A stretch of 64,000 nt of DNA, from assembly GCF_001658025.2 (NCBI RefSeq), contig NZ_CP014007.2:3534001-3598000 (forward strand). Reading direction: 5' to 3'. Positions 10,134-20,126 of this stretch are shown piece by piece. A model generated the notes under the pieces. The model saw nothing but the letters and a program-made list of their open reading frames with translations. It had not been told where the DNA came from and did no database searches. Both the position numbers and the translations under genes were made by a program. The first letter of the stretch is position 1. Each line of letters begins with the position of its first letter. The stretch comes from Kosakonia oryzae (lineage in GTDB: Bacteria > Pseudomonadota > Gammaproteobacteria > Enterobacterales > Enterobacteriaceae).

Positions 10134-11132
10134 GTGATTGATTTACGTAGTGATACCGTAACCCGCCCGGGGCGCGCCATGCTCGAAGAGATGATGGCCG
10201 CCCCGGTCGGGGACGATGTTTACGGTGATGATCCCACCGTCAACGAACTGCAGCGTTACGCAGCAGAACTCAGCGGCAAAGAAGCCGCACTGTTTCTGCC
10301 GACCGGAACGCAGGCCAACCTGGTGGCGCTGTTAAGCCACTGCGAGCGCGGCGAAGAGTATATTGTCGGCCAGGGAGCGCATAACTATCTCTACGAAGCG
10401 GGCGGCGCAGCGGTGCTCGGCAGCATTCAGCCGCAGCCCATTGATGCCGCCGCCGACGGGACGCTGCCGCTGGACAAAGTCGCGGCAAAAATCAAAGCCG
10501 ATGACATCCACTTCGCACGCACCAAACTGCTCAGTCTGGAAAATACCCACAACGGCAAAGTACTGCCGCGCGACTACCTGAAACAGGCGTGGGAATTTAC
10601 CCGCGAGCGCGGGCTGTCGCTGCACGTTGATGGCGCACGCATCTTTAACGCCATCGTGGAATACGGCTGCGACCTTAGCGCGATCGCGCAATATTGCGAC
10701 TCTTTCACCATCTGCCTGTCGAAGGGCCTCGGCACGCCGGTCGGTTCATTACTGGTGGGCGACAAAGCTTATATCACCCGCGCCAACCGCTGGCGCAAAA
10801 TGACCGGCGGCGGTATGCGCCAGGCCGGGATCCTTGCCGCAGCGGGTCTGTATGCGCTGAAGCACAACGTCGCGCGGCTGAAAGAGGATCACGAGAACGC
10901 CGCCTGGCTGGCCGCTCAGTTGCAGGAAATTGGTGCCGACGTGATGCGCCACGACACCAATATGTTGTTCGTCCGCGTTGGCGAACCGGCCGCAGCGTTG
11001 GGAGCGTTTATGCGCGAGCGCGATGTGCTAATCAACGCGTCGCCGGTGGTGCGGCTGGTCACCCATCTCGACGTCAATCGCCAGCAGCTCACCGAGGTAG
11101 TTCGCCACTGGCAGGCTTTTTTACAGCGCTAA
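10134..11132 (+). CDS. ltaE: LtaE, low-specificity L-threonine aldolase
   Basis: A 332-residue PLP enzyme cleaving L-threonine and L-allo-threonine to glycine and acetaldehyde. The PLP-forming lysine is K197 in FTICLSKGLG; H83 in GQGAHNYL would stack on the cofactor, and the aspartate in HVDGARI binds the pyridine nitrogen. The numbering agrees with E. coli LtaE. A GTG start is used after AAAGGAAATGCC. It lies 37 bases after poxB and 9 bases before ybjT, so the three genes are probably cotranscribed. Confidence 0.97.
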   Translation: MIDLRSDTVTRPGRAMLEEMMAAPVGDDVYGDDPTVNELQRYAAELSGKEAALFLPTGTQANLVALLSHCERGEEYIVGQGAHNYLYEAGGAAVLGSIQPQPIDAAADGTLPLDKVAAKIKADDIHFARTKLLSLENTHNGKVLPRDYLKQAWEFTRERGLSLHVDGARIFNAIVEYGCDLSAIAQYCDSFTICLSKGLGTPVGSLLVGDKAYITRANRWRKMTGGGMRQAGILAAAGLYALKHNVARLKEDHENAAWLAAQLQEIGADVMRHDTNMLFVRVGEPAAALGAFMRERDVLINASPVVRLVTHLDVNRQQLTEVVRHWQAFLQR

Positions 11133-11141
11133 GGAGCAGAT

Positions 11142-12578
11142 GTGGCGCAGCGGATCCTGGTGCTTGGTGCCAGCGGTTATATCGGGCAGCGGCTGGTGGC
11201 CGCGCTCAGTCAGCAAGGCCACCAGGTCAAAGCGGCGGCGCGCCAGTTAACGCGCCTGCAAAAGCAGCAGTTGCCCGGCGTGACCTGCCACACGATTGAT
11301 CTCTATTGGCCGCAGGAGCTTCCGGCGCTGCTGGCCGATGTCGATACGCTCTACTATCTGGTACATAGCATGGGCGAAAGCAGCGATTTTGTGGCGCATG
11401 AACGGCAAATCGCCCTGAATGTGCGCGATGCGCTGCGGGAAACGCCGGTCAAACAGGTTATTTTCCTCAGTTCGTTGCAGGCAAAAGGGGCAACGGATTC
11501 TGACCATCTACTGGCGCGGCAATATACCGGCGATCAGCTGCGGGCAGCCGGTGTTCCGGTTACCGAATTGCGCGCCGGGATCATTGTCGGCGCGGGTTCG
11601 GCGGCCTTTGAAGTGATGCGCGATATGGTATTTAACCTGCCGGTGCTGACGCCGCCGCGCTGGGTGCGTTCGCGTACCACGCCGATTGCGCTGGAAAATC
11701 TGCTGTATTATCTGCTGGAGTTGCTGCATCACCCGGCGGCAGAACACCGAGTGTTTGAGGCTGCCGGGCCGGAAGTGCTGAGCTATCAGCAGCAGTTCGA
11801 GCATTTTATGCGCGTCAGCGGCGTACATCGCCCGCTGATCCCCATTCCGCTGCCAACGCGGCTGATCTCCGTCTGGTTTTTGCATCTCATCACGTCCGTA
11901 CCGCCAACCATTGCAAAGGCGCTAATCCAGGGACTGAAACACGATCTGCTGGCCGACGATCGCGCGCTGCGCGGTTTGATCCCGCAAACGTTGATCCGCT
12001 TTGATGACGCGGTGCGTCAGACGTTGCAGGAAGAAGAAAAGCTGGTGAATTCCGCCGACTGGGGCTATGACCCGCAGGCCTTCTCACGCTGGCGTCCGCA
12101 ATACGGTTACTATCCGAAACAGGCTGGTTATCAGGTAAAAACCGTAGCCAGCCTCAGCGCGCTGTGGGAAGTGGTTAACCGTATCGGCGGCAAAGAGCGC
12201 TACTTTTTCGGCAATCTGCTGTGGGAAACCCGCGCCGCGCTCGATCGCTTAATCGGCCACCAGTTACCGCGCGGACGCCCCGATCGCGCCTGGCTGCAAA
12301 CCGGCGATGCGGTGGATAGCTGGAAAGTGATCATCGCCGAACCGGAGCAGCAACTGGCATTATTGTTTGGCATGAAAGCGCCGGGGCTGGGACGGCTGAC
12401 CTTTACGTTGAGCGACAAAGGCGACCACCGGCTACTGGATGTCCGCGCCTGGTGGCATCCGCACGGCATGCCGGGTTTGTTTTACTGGTTACTGATGTTC
12501 CCGGCTCATCTGTTCATCTTTCGTGGCATGGCGCAACAAATTGCCCGTCTGGCAGAAAAAAATAGCGGAAAAGTCTGA
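11142..12578 (+). CDS. ybjT: YbjT, NAD(P)-binding SDR-like protein
   Basis: A 478-residue protein with an N-terminal Rossmann fold ([15 protein letters not shown], atypical SDR) and a C-terminal DUF2867 domain of about 160 residues ending in a hydrophobic segment ([17 protein letters not shown]). E. coli YbjT is a close match in length; its substrate is unknown. A GTG start at 11142 follows AAGGAG and lies 9 bases after ltaE, suggesting an operon with ltaE. Confidence 0.93.
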   Translation: MAQRILVLGASGYIGQRLVAALSQQGHQVKAAARQLTRLQKQQLPGVTCHTIDLYWPQELPALLADVDTLYYLVHSMGESSDFVAHERQIALNVRDALRETPVKQVIFLSSLQAKGATDSDHLLARQYTGDQLRAAGVPVTELRAGIIVGAGSAAFEVMRDMVFNLPVLTPPRWVRSRTTPIALENLLYYLLELLHHPAAEHRVFEAAGPEVLSYQQQFEHFMRVSGVHRPLIPIPLPTRLISVWFLHLITSVPPTIAKALIQGLKHDLLADDRALRGLIPQTLIRFDDAVRQTLQEEEKLVNSADWGYDPQAFSRWRPQYGYYPKQAGYQVKTVASLSALWEVVNRIGGKERYFFGNLLWETRAALDRLIGHQLPRGRPDRAWLQTGDAVDSWKVIIAEPEQQLALLFGMKAPGLGRLTFTLSDKGDHRLLDVRAWWHPHGMPGLFYWLLMFPAHLFIFRGMAQQIARLAEKNSGKV

Positions 12579-12672
12579 CGGTTAACCTTTTTCTTTTACT
12601 TCTCCCATTGCATCGCGGCGTAATTCACGGAAGAATGCGCGCGATAATTGCTATTCAACACAGTGGATTGAT

Positions 12673-13686
12673 ATGAAGGTACTGGTCACGGGCGCAACCA
12701 GCGGTTTAGGCCGAAACGCCGTCGAATATCTGCGTCAAAAAGGGATCAGCGTCAGGGCGACGGGCCGCAACGAAGCGATGGGCAAGTTGCTGAGCAAGAT
12801 GGGCGCCGAGTTTGTGCATGCGGATTTAACCGAGCTGGTTTCATCGCAGGCTAAAGTCATGCTCGCCGATATCGACACGCTGTGGCACTGCTCCAGTTTC
12901 ACCTCACCGTGGGGAACGCAGGAAGCGTTTGACCTGGCGAATGTGCGCGCCACGCGCCGCCTGGGTGAATGGGCTGTCGCCTGGGGCGTACGCAACTTTA
13001 TCCATATCTCCTCGCCTTCGCTCTACTTCGATTATCACCATCATCACAATATCGCGGAAGATTTTCGCCCGGCGCGTTTTGCTAACGAATTTGCCCGCAG
13101 TAAAGCCGCTGGCGAGCAGGTCATCGATCTGCTGGCACAGGCGAACCCCAACACCCGCTTTACCATTCTGCGTCCGCAAAGCCTGTTTGGTCCGCACGAC
13201 AAAGTGTTTATCCCGCGGCTGGCGCAGATGATGCACCACTACCGCAGCGTGCTACTGCCGCGCGGCGGTGATGCGCTGGTGGATATGACCTACTACGAAA
13301 ATGCAGTGCATGCGATGTGGCTTGCCAGCCAGCAGCAGTGCGACACCTTACCCTCCGGGCGGGCGTATAACATCACCAACGGCGAGCCGCGCTCGCTGCG
13401 CAGTATCGTACAGCGGCTGATTGACGATCTGGCGATCTCCTGCCGCATTCGCTCCGTGCCCTACACCATGCTGGATATGCTGGCCCGCAGCATGGAACGT
13501 TTTGGCGATAAGCGCGCGAAAGAACCCGCCTTCACCCACTATGGCGTATCGAAGCTTAATTTTGATTTCACGCTGGATATCACACGCGCCCAGGAAGAGC
13601 TGGGCTATGCGCCGATCGTGACGCTGGATGAAGGCATCAAACGCACGGCGCACTGGTTAAAAGACCACGGCAAGTTGCACCGCTGA
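12673..13686 (+). CDS. ybjS: YbjS, extended SDR/NAD-dependent epimerase-like protein
   Basis: A 337-residue extended short-chain dehydrogenase. The nucleotide-binding [15 protein letters not shown] is at the N-terminus. The position of the usual YxxxK seems shifted, with FARSKAAGE present, so catalytic identity is uncertain. The C-terminal half contains an epimerase-like [14 protein letters not shown]. Length equals E. coli YbjS, whose substrate is unknown. It stands 94 bases after ybjT and converges with a small secreted-protein gene. Confidence 0.93.
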   Translation: MKVLVTGATSGLGRNAVEYLRQKGISVRATGRNEAMGKLLSKMGAEFVHADLTELVSSQAKVMLADIDTLWHCSSFTSPWGTQEAFDLANVRATRRLGEWAVAWGVRNFIHISSPSLYFDYHHHHNIAEDFRPARFANEFARSKAAGEQVIDLLAQANPNTRFTILRPQSLFGPHDKVFIPRLAQMMHHYRSVLLPRGGDALVDMTYYENAVHAMWLASQQQCDTLPSGRAYNITNGEPRSLRSIVQRLIDDLAISCRIRSVPYTMLDMLARSMERFGDKRAKEPAFTHYGVSKLNFDFTLDITRAQEELGYAPIVTLDEGIKRTAHWLKDHGKLHR

Positions 13687-13691
13687 CAGAC

Positions 13692-14252
13692 TCAGAACGG
13701 CCCGGATTTAATTTCAGACACCCGCTGACCACTCTTATCAATGTAGTACCACTCCCCGCCGCTCAACGCGATATGTTCGCCTTCACGCTGCGGTTTGCAC
13801 CCGATACAGACCAGCGCTTTGCCGCCCTCAAACTGCGAAGCGTAATCATAGCGGGCGGCAATGCGGTTGCGGAAAGTGTCATCCCAGTAGCCCACTTTGC
13901 CGTTCTGCGTTGAGCGCACCAGCCCCTCGACAAACCAGTCCGGCCCGTTATCGAAATGCATCACCGACAAATACTCGTGCGCAGAACGCACATAATAGTC
14001 CGTATCCTGTTTCCCCGCTGCACGGTTATAATCGTGCAGCCCGACCCACGACATGCCATCGACATCATGAGTTTTGGCAAATAGCGCGGGTAAAAATACC
14101 AGCTTGCCCTCTTTCAGCACGGCGCACTCATCCAGCGTTTCCACACTGTCCGTTTTTTTGTCCCAGTAGGAACATGCGTACGGCGGGTTTGGCGCAGCGT
14201 GGACAGCAAAAGCCGCCATCAGCAATGCCCCTGTCATGATGCGAAACACCAT
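13692..14252 (-). CDS. Predicted secreted protein of unknown function before ybjS
   Basis: A 186-residue protein I do not recognise. It begins with a signal peptide (MVFRIMTGALLMAAFAVHA, cleavage after AHA or HAA) and has four cysteines in the mature part: ACSYWD, DECAVL and CIGC. The start at 14252 is chosen because GAGGT lies eight bases upstream and it places the signal sequence at the N-terminus; ATGs at 14258, 14267 and 14270 are alternatives. It follows amiD by about 35 bases on the same strand and may be cotranscribed with ybjQ-amiD, suggesting an envelope role. The aromatic C-terminal block GGEWYYIDKSG looks like a small beta domain. No equivalent lies here in E. coli K-12. Confidence 0.75.
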   Translation of the reverse strand: MVFRIMTGALLMAAFAVHAAPNPPYACSYWDKKTDSVETLDECAVLKEGKLVFLPALFAKTHDVDGMSWVGLHDYNRAAGKQDTDYYVRSAHEYLSVMHFDNGPDWFVEGLVRSTQNGKVGYWDDTFRNRIAARYDYASQFEGGKALVCIGCKPQREGEHIALSGGEWYYIDKSGQRVSEIKSGPF

Positions 14253-14287
14253 TTCCATTGACCTCATCATAAAAAAACCAGCGGCAG

Positions 14288-15115
14288 TCACCCCTGGCCA
14301 TATTTTTCCAGTAATGCCTCGGCAATGGCCTGGCTTTCGGCATCCGCAACGCCGTTCCATAACCCCGGACGAAAATGCATCTGAAACGCTTCGATCACCC
14401 GTTTCTGCTGCTCAGGCGTCATTTCCGGTTTCACTTCATAGCCGTAGCGCGCCAACAAATCGAGCAGCGACGCCGTTTCCACCGGCTGATGAGGAGAACG
14501 ACCATTCAGATAAAATGCCACCCGCGCTGCATCCGGCCAGACGCCAATCCCCTGAGCGGCCAACGCCTGCCACGGGAATAACGGGCCGGGATCGTCTTTA
14601 CGCTGCGGCGCGATATCGGCATGCGCCACCACGTTTTGCGGCGCGATGTTGTACCGCGCGATAATATCTTTTACCAGTGGAATCAACGCACTAATTTGCG
14701 CAGGCGCAAAAGGCGCAAAGGTTTTCCCGTCCGCGCTCCGTTGCCAGCCGCGGTTCTCTAACTCAATACCGATCGAGGTATCGTTGATGCGCGTCGCGCC
14801 GCGCCAGAAACTCACACCCGCGTGCCAGGCGAGATCCTGCTCCGGCACCAACTGCCAGATGCGCGGTTTACCGTGGTACAGCGGCGGGCTGGCGGGCACC
14901 AGGTAATGAGCGCTCACCTGCTTGTCGGTAAGCGTCGCCAGCGAGACATCAAAATCATCCGCCGTGTAATGAATTACCAGCACCTTGATACGCGGGTAAG
15001 CTGCCTGCGCCTGACGCCGCGTATCCAACTGATAGCCGTTTTTATCGATAATTCCTTTTTCACTCGCACAGCCGGCCAGAAGCAGCGCCAGCATTGCTAA
15101 TGCATACTTTTTCAT
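14288..15115 (-). CDS. amiD: AmiD, lipoprotein N-acetylmuramoyl-L-alanine amidase
   Basis: A 275-residue outer-membrane lipoprotein amidase cleaving MurNAc-L-Ala bonds, including anhydro-muropeptides. The lipobox LLAGC places the lipidated cysteine at residue 16. The amidase_2 zinc ligands are H49 (VIHYTADDF), H165 (VVAHADIAP) and D175 (RKDDPGP). A C-terminal peptidoglycan-binding domain covers about residues 205-275. Its start overlaps the ybjQ stop by four bases (ATGA), so the genes are translationally coupled. Confidence 0.96.
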   Translation of the reverse strand: MKKYALAMLALLLAGCASEKGIIDKNGYQLDTRRQAQAAYPRIKVLVIHYTADDFDVSLATLTDKQVSAHYLVPASPPLYHGKPRIWQLVPEQDLAWHAGVSFWRGATRINDTSIGIELENRGWQRSADGKTFAPFAPAQISALIPLVKDIIARYNIAPQNVVAHADIAPQRKDDPGPLFPWQALAAQGIGVWPDAARVAFYLNGRSPHQPVETASLLDLLARYGYEVKPEMTPEQQKRVIEAFQMHFRPGLWNGVADAESQAIAEALLEKYGQG

Positions 15116-15435
15116 CGGCGTGTTTTAACCGCCGTACCGCTGACGCTTACCATCAGCATGCTGCTGTCTTTGCCGACGGTTTCATAATCGATATCAATAC
15201 CGACCACCGCATCTGCGCCGAGCTGTTGCGCCTGCTCGCCCAGTTCACGAAAGGCAATTTCCCGCGCTTTACGCAGCTCTTTCTCATAGGCGCCAGAACG
15301 TCCGCCGACGATATCGCGGATACCGGCAAAAAAATCACGGAAAATATTGGCGCCCAGAATCGCTTCGCCTGTCACGACGCCGCAATACTCAATAATCGGT
15401 TGTCCTTCAAGGGTCGGCGTGGTTGAAAATTGCAT
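15112..15435 (-). CDS. ybjQ: YbjQ, YbjQ/UPF0145 family protein
   Basis: A 107-residue protein of the UPF0145 (YbjQ) family, almost identical in layout to E. coli Ybj[18 protein letters not shown], then [12 protein letters not shown] and [13 protein letters not shown]. The family forms pentameric rings and is of uncertain function, with some members linked to copper or metal responses. ATG 15435 follows AAGGAGAA and gives the family start [11 protein letters not shown]. It is the first gene of the ybjQ-amiD unit and is divergent from ybjP. Confidence 0.95.
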   Translation of the reverse strand: MQFSTTPTLEGQPIIEYCGVVTGEAILGANIFRDFFAGIRDIVGGRSGAYEKELRKAREIAFRELGEQAQQLGADAVVGIDIDYETVGKDSSMLMVSVSGTAVKTRR

Positions 15436-15535
15436 AAAGTTCTCCTTTTGATTGCGCACGTTACGAGACACATTATCAGATCAATACACTATTCTTGAAA
15501 GGTCGTGTCTTCTGAAGAGAAATAAGGAAATCAAT

Positions 15536-16051
15536 ATGCGCTATTCAGTTTTGACTCTTGTAATGCCGTGCGCGCTGCTGCTGAGCGCCTGTACTACCGT
15601 AACCCCGGCCTATAAAGATATTGGCACCCGTAGCGGGCAGTGTGTGGAAGGCGGTCCTGACAGTGTTGCACAACAATTTTATGACTACCGCATCGCCCAT
15701 CCGGGCAGCGACCTGACCGCATTGCGCCCGTACCTGAGTGACGACCTGGCGAAAATGCTGAATAACGCCAGCCGCGATCCGCAAACCGCTGCGCTGTTTA
15801 AAACCGATCCCTTCTCCAGCCGTAGCGTTGCCGCCGATCATGCCGACGTCACCAGCGCTTCCACCATTCCCAATAGCGATGCGCGGAATATTCCGCTGCG
15901 CGTAACATTAAGCCAGGGCAGCCAACGCTGGCAGGATGAAGTACTGATGATCCGCGAAGGACAGTGCTGGGCGGTGGATGATGTCCGCTACCTGGGCGGC
16001 TCGGTACACGCGCCCGCCGGTACGCTGCGCCAGTCGATAGAACATCGCTAA
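15536..16051 (+). CDS. ybjP: YbjP, lipoprotein
   Basis: A 171-residue outer-membrane lipoprotein with lipobox LLSAC (cysteine 19). The mature part resembles a DUF3828/NTF2-like fold in which a helical first half (DSVAQQFYDYR) precedes strands ending in DDVRYLG. Length equals E. coli YbjP. ATG 15536 follows AATAAGGAAATC. It lies upstream of artP; in E. coli ybjP-artPIQM are adjacent but separated by an ArgR-controlled promoter, and a similar site is seen here. Confidence 0.95.
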   Translation: MRYSVLTLVMPCALLLSACTTVTPAYKDIGTRSGQCVEGGPDSVAQQFYDYRIAHPGSDLTALRPYLSDDLAKMLNNASRDPQTAALFKTDPFSSRSVAADHADVTSASTIPNSDARNIPLRVTLSQGSQRWQDEVLMIREGQCWAVDDVRYLGGSVHAPAGTLRQSIEHR

Positions 16052-16079
16052 CCGTTATGGTAACCCCCGTAAATTGTCT

Positions 16080-16099
16080 GGCATTCCCCGGGGAATGCC
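16080..16099. repeat. 20-base perfect palindrome between ybjP and artP
   Basis: Ten-base arms GGCATTCCCC and GGGGAATGCC meet with no spacer, 28 bases after the ybjP stop. As RNA this would need to open a small loop and there is no T run, so it is a weak terminator at best. It may be a protein-binding palindrome or an mRNA 3' end. Confidence 0.6.
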
Positions 16100-16188
16100 G
16101 ACATTTATGCCTGGTTCCCTCGCCGCCCGGTATTTTGTGCTAACTTTATCGCATAACCTGGTTTATTTTTAAGTTTTAACGCACAAAT

Positions 16189-16206
16189 ATTGCATAACTA
16201 TTCTGT
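16189..16206 (+). promoter_or_regulatory. Candidate ARG box upstream of artP
   Basis: ATTGCATAACTATTCTGT fits the ArgR half-palindrome pattern TGCAT-A(A/T)3-ATTCA with one mismatch at the last core base. It lies 44 bases before the artP start, matching the arginine control of art genes in E. coli. Confidence 0.6.
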
Positions 16207-16249
16207 CAACGTTACTATTTGCGGCCTCAATTGCTATCAGACTGCTTCG

Positions 16250-16978
16250 ATGAGTATTAAATTAAACAGCATCAATTGCTTTTATGGCGCACACCAGGCG
16301 CTCTTCGACATCACACTGGATTGCCCGCAGGGCGAAACGCTGGTGCTGCTCGGCCCAAGCGGTGCGGGTAAAAGTTCGCTGTTGCGCGTACTCAACCTGC
16401 TCGAAATGCCGCGTTCCGGCCAGTTAAGCATTGCAGGCAACCATTTTGATTTTGCCAAAACCCCGTCAGATAAAGCGATTCGTGAATTGCGCCAGAACGT
16501 GGGCATGGTGTTCCAGCAATATAATCTTTGGCCGCATCTGACCGTGCAGCAAAACCTGATTGAAGCGCCGTGCCGCGTGCTCGGTTTAAGCAAAGATCAG
16601 GCGCTGGCGCGCGCCGAGAAGCTGCTGGAGCGTTTACGTCTTAAACCCTATAGCGATCGCTATCCGCTGCACCTGTCCGGCGGACAACAGCAGCGTGTCG
16701 CCATCGCCCGTGCGCTGATGATGGAGCCGCAGGTTCTGCTGTTTGATGAACCCACTGCCGCACTCGATCCGGAAATCACCGCGCAAATTGTCAGCATTAT
16801 TCGTGAACTGTCGGAAACCGGCATTACGCAGGTCATCGTGACCCACGAAGTGGAAGTGGCGCGCAAAACCGCCAGCCGCGTGGTGTATATGGAAAATGGT
16901 CACATTGTTGAGCAAGGGGATGCCAGCTGCTTTGCCGCGCCGCAGACCGATGCATTTAAATACTACCTATCTCACTGA
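16250..16978 (+). CDS. artP: ArtP, arginine ABC transporter ATPase
   Basis: A 242-residue ABC ATPase energising arginine import. Walker [11 protein letters not shown]-loop FQQYNLWP, signature LSGGQQQR, Walker [14 protein letters not shown] and H-loop VTHE are all intact. ATG 16250 gives the E. coli length and start [13 protein letters not shown]. An in-frame extension to 16190 would run through the candidate ARG box and is unlikely. First gene of artPIQM, with artI 20 bases downstream. Confidence 0.98.
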   Translation: MSIKLNSINCFYGAHQALFDITLDCPQGETLVLLGPSGAGKSSLLRVLNLLEMPRSGQLSIAGNHFDFAKTPSDKAIRELRQNVGMVFQQYNLWPHLTVQQNLIEAPCRVLGLSKDQALARAEKLLERLRLKPYSDRYPLHLSGGQQQRVAIARALMMEPQVLLFDEPTAALDPEITAQIVSIIRELSETGITQVIVTHEVEVARKTASRVVYMENGHIVEQGDASCFAAPQTDAFKYYLSH

Positions 16979-16997
16979 AGACTCGGGAATAAAGACA

Positions 16998-17729
16998 ATG
17001 AAAAAAGTACTGATTGCCGCACTACTTGCCAGCATCAGCCTTAGCGCTACAGCAGCCCAGGCCATTCGTTTTGCGACGGAAGCGAGCTACCCTCCGTTTG
17101 AATCCACCGATGCCAATAACAAGATCGTCGGCTTTGATGTGGATCTGGCGAATGCGCTGTGTAAAGAGATCGATGCGACCTGTACCTTTACCAACCAGGC
17201 CTTTGACAGCCTGATCCCGAGCCTGAAATTCCGCCGTTTTGACGCGGTAATGGCCGGTATGGATATCACGCCAGAGCGTGAAAAACAGGTTCTGTTTACT
17301 ACGCCGTACTACGATAACTCTGCGCTGTTCGTCGGCCAGCAGGGTAAATTCACCAGCATCGATCAGCTGAAAGGCAAACGTGTTGGCGTGCAGAACGGCA
17401 CCACACACCAGAAATTCATTAACGATAAACACCCGGAAATCACCACCGTGCCTTACGACAGCTACCAGAATGCGCGTCTGGATCTGCAAAACGGCCGCAT
17501 TGATGCTGTCTTTGGCGACACCGCAGTGGTTACCGAATGGCTGAAAGCCGATGCCAAACTGGCAGCGGTAGGCGATAAAGTGACGGACAAAGAGTACTTC
17601 GGTACCGGTCTGGGTATCGCCGTACGCCAGGGCAATACTGAGTTGCAGCAGAAATTCAACGCTGCGCTGGAAAAAGTGAAGAAAGATGGGACTTACCAGG
17701 CCATCTACAGCAAATGGTTCCAGAAGTAA
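16998..17729 (+). CDS. artI: ArtI, periplasmic arginine-binding protein
   Basis: A 243-residue periplasmic solute-binding protein of the lysine/arginine/ornithine family. The signal peptide is about MKKVLIAALLASISLSATAA. The mature protein has EASYPPFESTD and ATCTFTNQAFDSLIPSLK, and ends in the family-typical TYQAIYSKWF. In E. coli ArtI's ligand is less clear than that of ArtJ. It sits between artP and artQ in the operon. It is about 60 percent or more identical by eye to ArtJ downstream, showing an old duplication. Confidence 0.97.
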   Translation: MKKVLIAALLASISLSATAAQAIRFATEASYPPFESTDANNKIVGFDVDLANALCKEIDATCTFTNQAFDSLIPSLKFRRFDAVMAGMDITPEREKQVLFTTPYYDNSALFVGQQGKFTSIDQLKGKRVGVQNGTTHQKFINDKHPEITTVPYDSYQNARLDLQNGRIDAVFGDTAVVTEWLKADAKLAAVGDKVTDKEYFGTGLGIAVRQGNTELQQKFNAALEKVKKDGTYQAIYSKWFQK

Positions 17730-17735
17730 TCCTTA

Positions 17736-18452
17736 ATGAACGAAATGTTTCCATTAGCAAGCGCCGCCGGGATGACCGTCGGCCTTGCCGTTTGTGCGCT
17801 GCTCATCGGCCTGGTGCTGGCGATGATCTTTGCCGTGTGGGAGTCCGTTAAGTGGCGTCCCATTGCATGGATCGGTACCGCGCTGGTCACGCTGCTGCGC
17901 GGCCTGCCGGAAATTCTCGTGGTGCTGTTTATCTATTTTGGCGCCTCGCAGCTCCTGCTAACGCTCTCTGATGGTTTCACCATCAATCTTGGCGTAGTGC
18001 AAATCCCGGTGCAGGTACAGATTGAAAACTTCGATGTCAGCCCGTTCCTGTGCGGCGTGATCGCGCTCTCTCTGCTCTATTCGGCTTACGCTTCGCAAAC
18101 CCTGCGCGGTGCGTTAAAAGCGGTGCCGGACGGGCAGCGCGAATCCGGCCAGGCACTCGGTCTGTCGAAAGGGGCGATCTTCTTCCGTCTGGTGATGCCG
18201 CAAATGTGGCGCCATGCGCTGCCGGGTCTGGGTAACCAGTGGTTGGTGCTGTTGAAAGATACCGCGCTGGTGTCGCTGATCAGTGTTAACGATCTGATGC
18301 TGCAAACCAAAAGCATTGCGACCCGTACCCAGGAGCCCTTCACCTGGTACATTGTGGCGGCGGCGATCTACCTGGTGATCACTCTGTTCAGCCAGTGGAT
18401 CCTCAAACGCATTGACCTGCGTGCGACGCGCTTTGAACGGAGGCCGGGATAA
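17736..18452 (+). CDS. artQ: ArtQ, arginine ABC transporter permease
   Basis: A 238-residue inner-membrane permease with about five membrane segments. The BPD_transp_1 EAA-type loop reads [19 protein letters not shown] and contacts ArtP. The start lies 6 bases after artI and its last base overlaps the first base of artM, so translation is coupled. It should pair with ArtM as a heterodimer. Confidence 0.97.
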   Translation: MNEMFPLASAAGMTVGLAVCALLIGLVLAMIFAVWESVKWRPIAWIGTALVTLLRGLPEILVVLFIYFGASQLLLTLSDGFTINLGVVQIPVQVQIENFDVSPFLCGVIALSLLYSAYASQTLRGALKAVPDGQRESGQALGLSKGAIFFRLVMPQMWRHALPGLGNQWLVLLKDTALVSLISVNDLMLQTKSIATRTQEPFTWYIVAAAIYLVITLFSQWILKRIDLRATRFERRPG

Positions 18453-19120
18453 TGCTTGCCTATTTACCAGAGCTGTTTAAAGGCCTGCATACCAGCCTGA
18501 CGCTAACCATCGCGTCACTGATTGTGGCACTGATTTTGTCGCTGCTGTTTACCGTCATCCTGACATTGAAAACGCCGGTGCTGACGCACATCGTACGCGG
18601 CTATATCACGCTGTTTACCGGTACGCCGCTGCTGGTGCAGATCTTCCTGATTTACTACGGCCCCGGTCAGTTTCCGTCGTTGCAGAACTATCCGTTTATC
18701 TGGCATCTGCTGTCGCAGCCGTGGCTGTGCGCGCTGCTGGCGCTGTCGCTGAACAGCGCGGCGTATACCACGCAGCTGTTTTACGGCGCGATCCGCGCGA
18801 TTCCGCAGGGCCAATGGCAATCCTGCAGCGCGCTGGGCATGAGCAAAAAAGATACGCTGGCGATCCTGCTGCCTTACGCTTTTAAACGCGCCCTTTCGTC
18901 CTATTCCAACGAAGTGGTGCTGGTGTTTAAAAGTACATCGCTGGCTTACACCATCACACTGATGGAGGTGATGGGGCACGGCCAACTGCTCTACGGCCGT
19001 ACCTATGACGTGATGGTGTTTGGCGCTGCCGGGTTGATTTATCTGGTGGTGAACGGTCTGTTGACGTTAATGATGCGTCTGATTGAACGCAAAGCGTTGG
19101 CTTTCGAACGCCGCAACTAA
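18452..19120 (+). CDS. artM: ArtM, arginine ABC transporter permease
   Basis: A 222-residue permease, partner of ArtQ, with several membrane segments and EAA loop GQWQSCSALGMSKKDTLAI. The length equals E. coli ArtM. It is the last gene of artPIQM and is followed by a terminator before artJ, which has its own control region. Confidence 0.97.
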   Translation: MLAYLPELFKGLHTSLTLTIASLIVALILSLLFTVILTLKTPVLTHIVRGYITLFTGTPLLVQIFLIYYGPGQFPSLQNYPFIWHLLSQPWLCALLALSLNSAAYTTQLFYGAIRAIPQGQWQSCSALGMSKKDTLAILLPYAFKRALSSYSNEVVLVFKSTSLAYTITLMEVMGHGQLLYGRTYDVMVFGAAGLIYLVVNGLLTLMMRLIERKALAFERRN

Positions 19121-19140
19121 TTGCATAAATAATAATCAAC

Positions 19141-19173
19141 GGCGAGATAATGCTTTCATTTCTCGCCTTTTTT
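19141..19173 (+). terminator. Terminator after artM
   Basis: GGCGAGA (19141-19147) pairs with TCTCGCC (19161-19167) and is followed by a T run, about 20 bases after the artM stop. Confidence 0.85.
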
Positions 19174-19203
19174 ATATCCAATTAAATATATTTAAGCATT
19201 TTT

Positions 19204-19221
19204 ATTGCATATAAATTCAAT
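19204..19221 (+). promoter_or_regulatory. ARG box upstream of artJ
   Basis: ATTGCATATAAATTCAAT fits the ArgR consensus core TGCATA-(A/T)3-ATTCA well. A weaker second box may occupy the 18 bases just upstream, which would give the usual paired arrangement. E. coli artJ is strongly repressed by ArgR-arginine. Confidence 0.75.
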
Positions 19222-19290
19222 TAGTGGCATCGTGAACGCCATGCTGAAGACACGGCAACAACAATAAGATTGATCGACAGGAGTTCGAAA

Positions 19291-20025
19291 ATGAAAAAAC
19301 TGATGCTGGCCGCCGCCCTGATTGCGACTTTCGCTGCGAGCGCCTCTGCTGCTGATAAAATCAATTTCGGCGTTTCCGCCACCTACCCGCCGTTTGAATC
19401 GCTGGACGCGAACAATAAAATCGTCGGTTTTGATATCGACCTGGCAAATGCGCTGTGCAAACAGATGCAGGCAGACTGCACCTTCACCAACCACGCGTTT
19501 GACAGCCTGATCCCGTCGCTGAAATTCAGAAAATATGATGCGGTAATCTCCGGCATGGATATTACGCCAGAGCGCGCTAAACAGGTCTCTTTCACCGAAC
19601 CGTACTATGCGAACTCCGCCGTGGTGATTGCCAAAAAAGACGCGTTTAAATCTTTCGATGATTTGAAAGGCAAACGCATCGGAATGGAAAACGGCACCAC
19701 ACATCAGAAATATTTGCAGGATAAGCACCCGGAAGTGAAAACCGTGGCTTATGACAGCTACCAGAACGCGATTATCGACCTGAAAAATGGCCGTATCGAC
19801 GGCGTGTTTGGTGATACCGCCGTGGTTAATGAGTGGCTGAAAACCAACCCGCAGCTTGGCGTTGCAACACCGAAAGTGACCGATCCGCAATATTTCGGTA
19901 CTGGTCTCGGCATCGCTGTTCGCCCGGAAAACAAGGCGCTGCTGGAAAAACTGAATGCCGCCCTGAAAGCGATCAAAGCTGACGGCACCTACCAGAAAAT
20001 CAGCAACCAGTGGTTCCCACAGTAA
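19291..20025 (+). CDS. artJ: ArtJ, periplasmic arginine-binding protein
   Basis: A 244-residue periplasmic binding protein, the high-affinity L-arginine receptor of the ArtPQM transporter. Signal peptide about MKKLMLAAALIATFAASASA, mature start ADKINFGVSATYPPFE. ATG 19291 follows GACAGGAG. It is separated from artM by a terminator and has its own ARG box, so it is a separate transcription unit as in E. coli. A nested hairpin element follows the stop codon. Confidence 0.98.
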   Translation: MKKLMLAAALIATFAASASAADKINFGVSATYPPFESLDANNKIVGFDIDLANALCKQMQADCTFTNHAFDSLIPSLKFRKYDAVISGMDITPERAKQVSFTEPYYANSAVVIAKKDAFKSFDDLKGKRIGMENGTTHQKYLQDKHPEVKTVAYDSYQNAIIDLKNGRIDGVFGDTAVVNEWLKTNPQLGVATPKVTDPQYFGTGLGIAVRPENKALLEKLNAALKAIKADGTYQKISNQWFPQ

Positions 20026-20033
20026 GTGCTTAA

Positions 20034-20116
20034 CGCCGGATGACGCTTCGCTTATCCGATCTGAAGAGTGAAAATACTCTTTGTCGATCGGGTAAGCTGT
20101 TAGCCGCTATCCGGCG
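20034..20116. repeat. REP/BIME-like nested inverted repeat
   Basis: Three nested inverted repeats: outer CGCCGGAT / ATCCGGCG, middle TTATCCGATC / GATCGGGTAA, inner AGAGT / ACTCT. The outer arm has the GCCGGAT...CTTATCCG signature of enterobacterial REP sequences. The element fills the gap between convergent artJ and the YdeP-like gene and probably serves as a transcription end or mRNA-stabilising structure for both. Confidence 0.8.
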
Positions 20117-20126
20117 ATTTTCCTCT

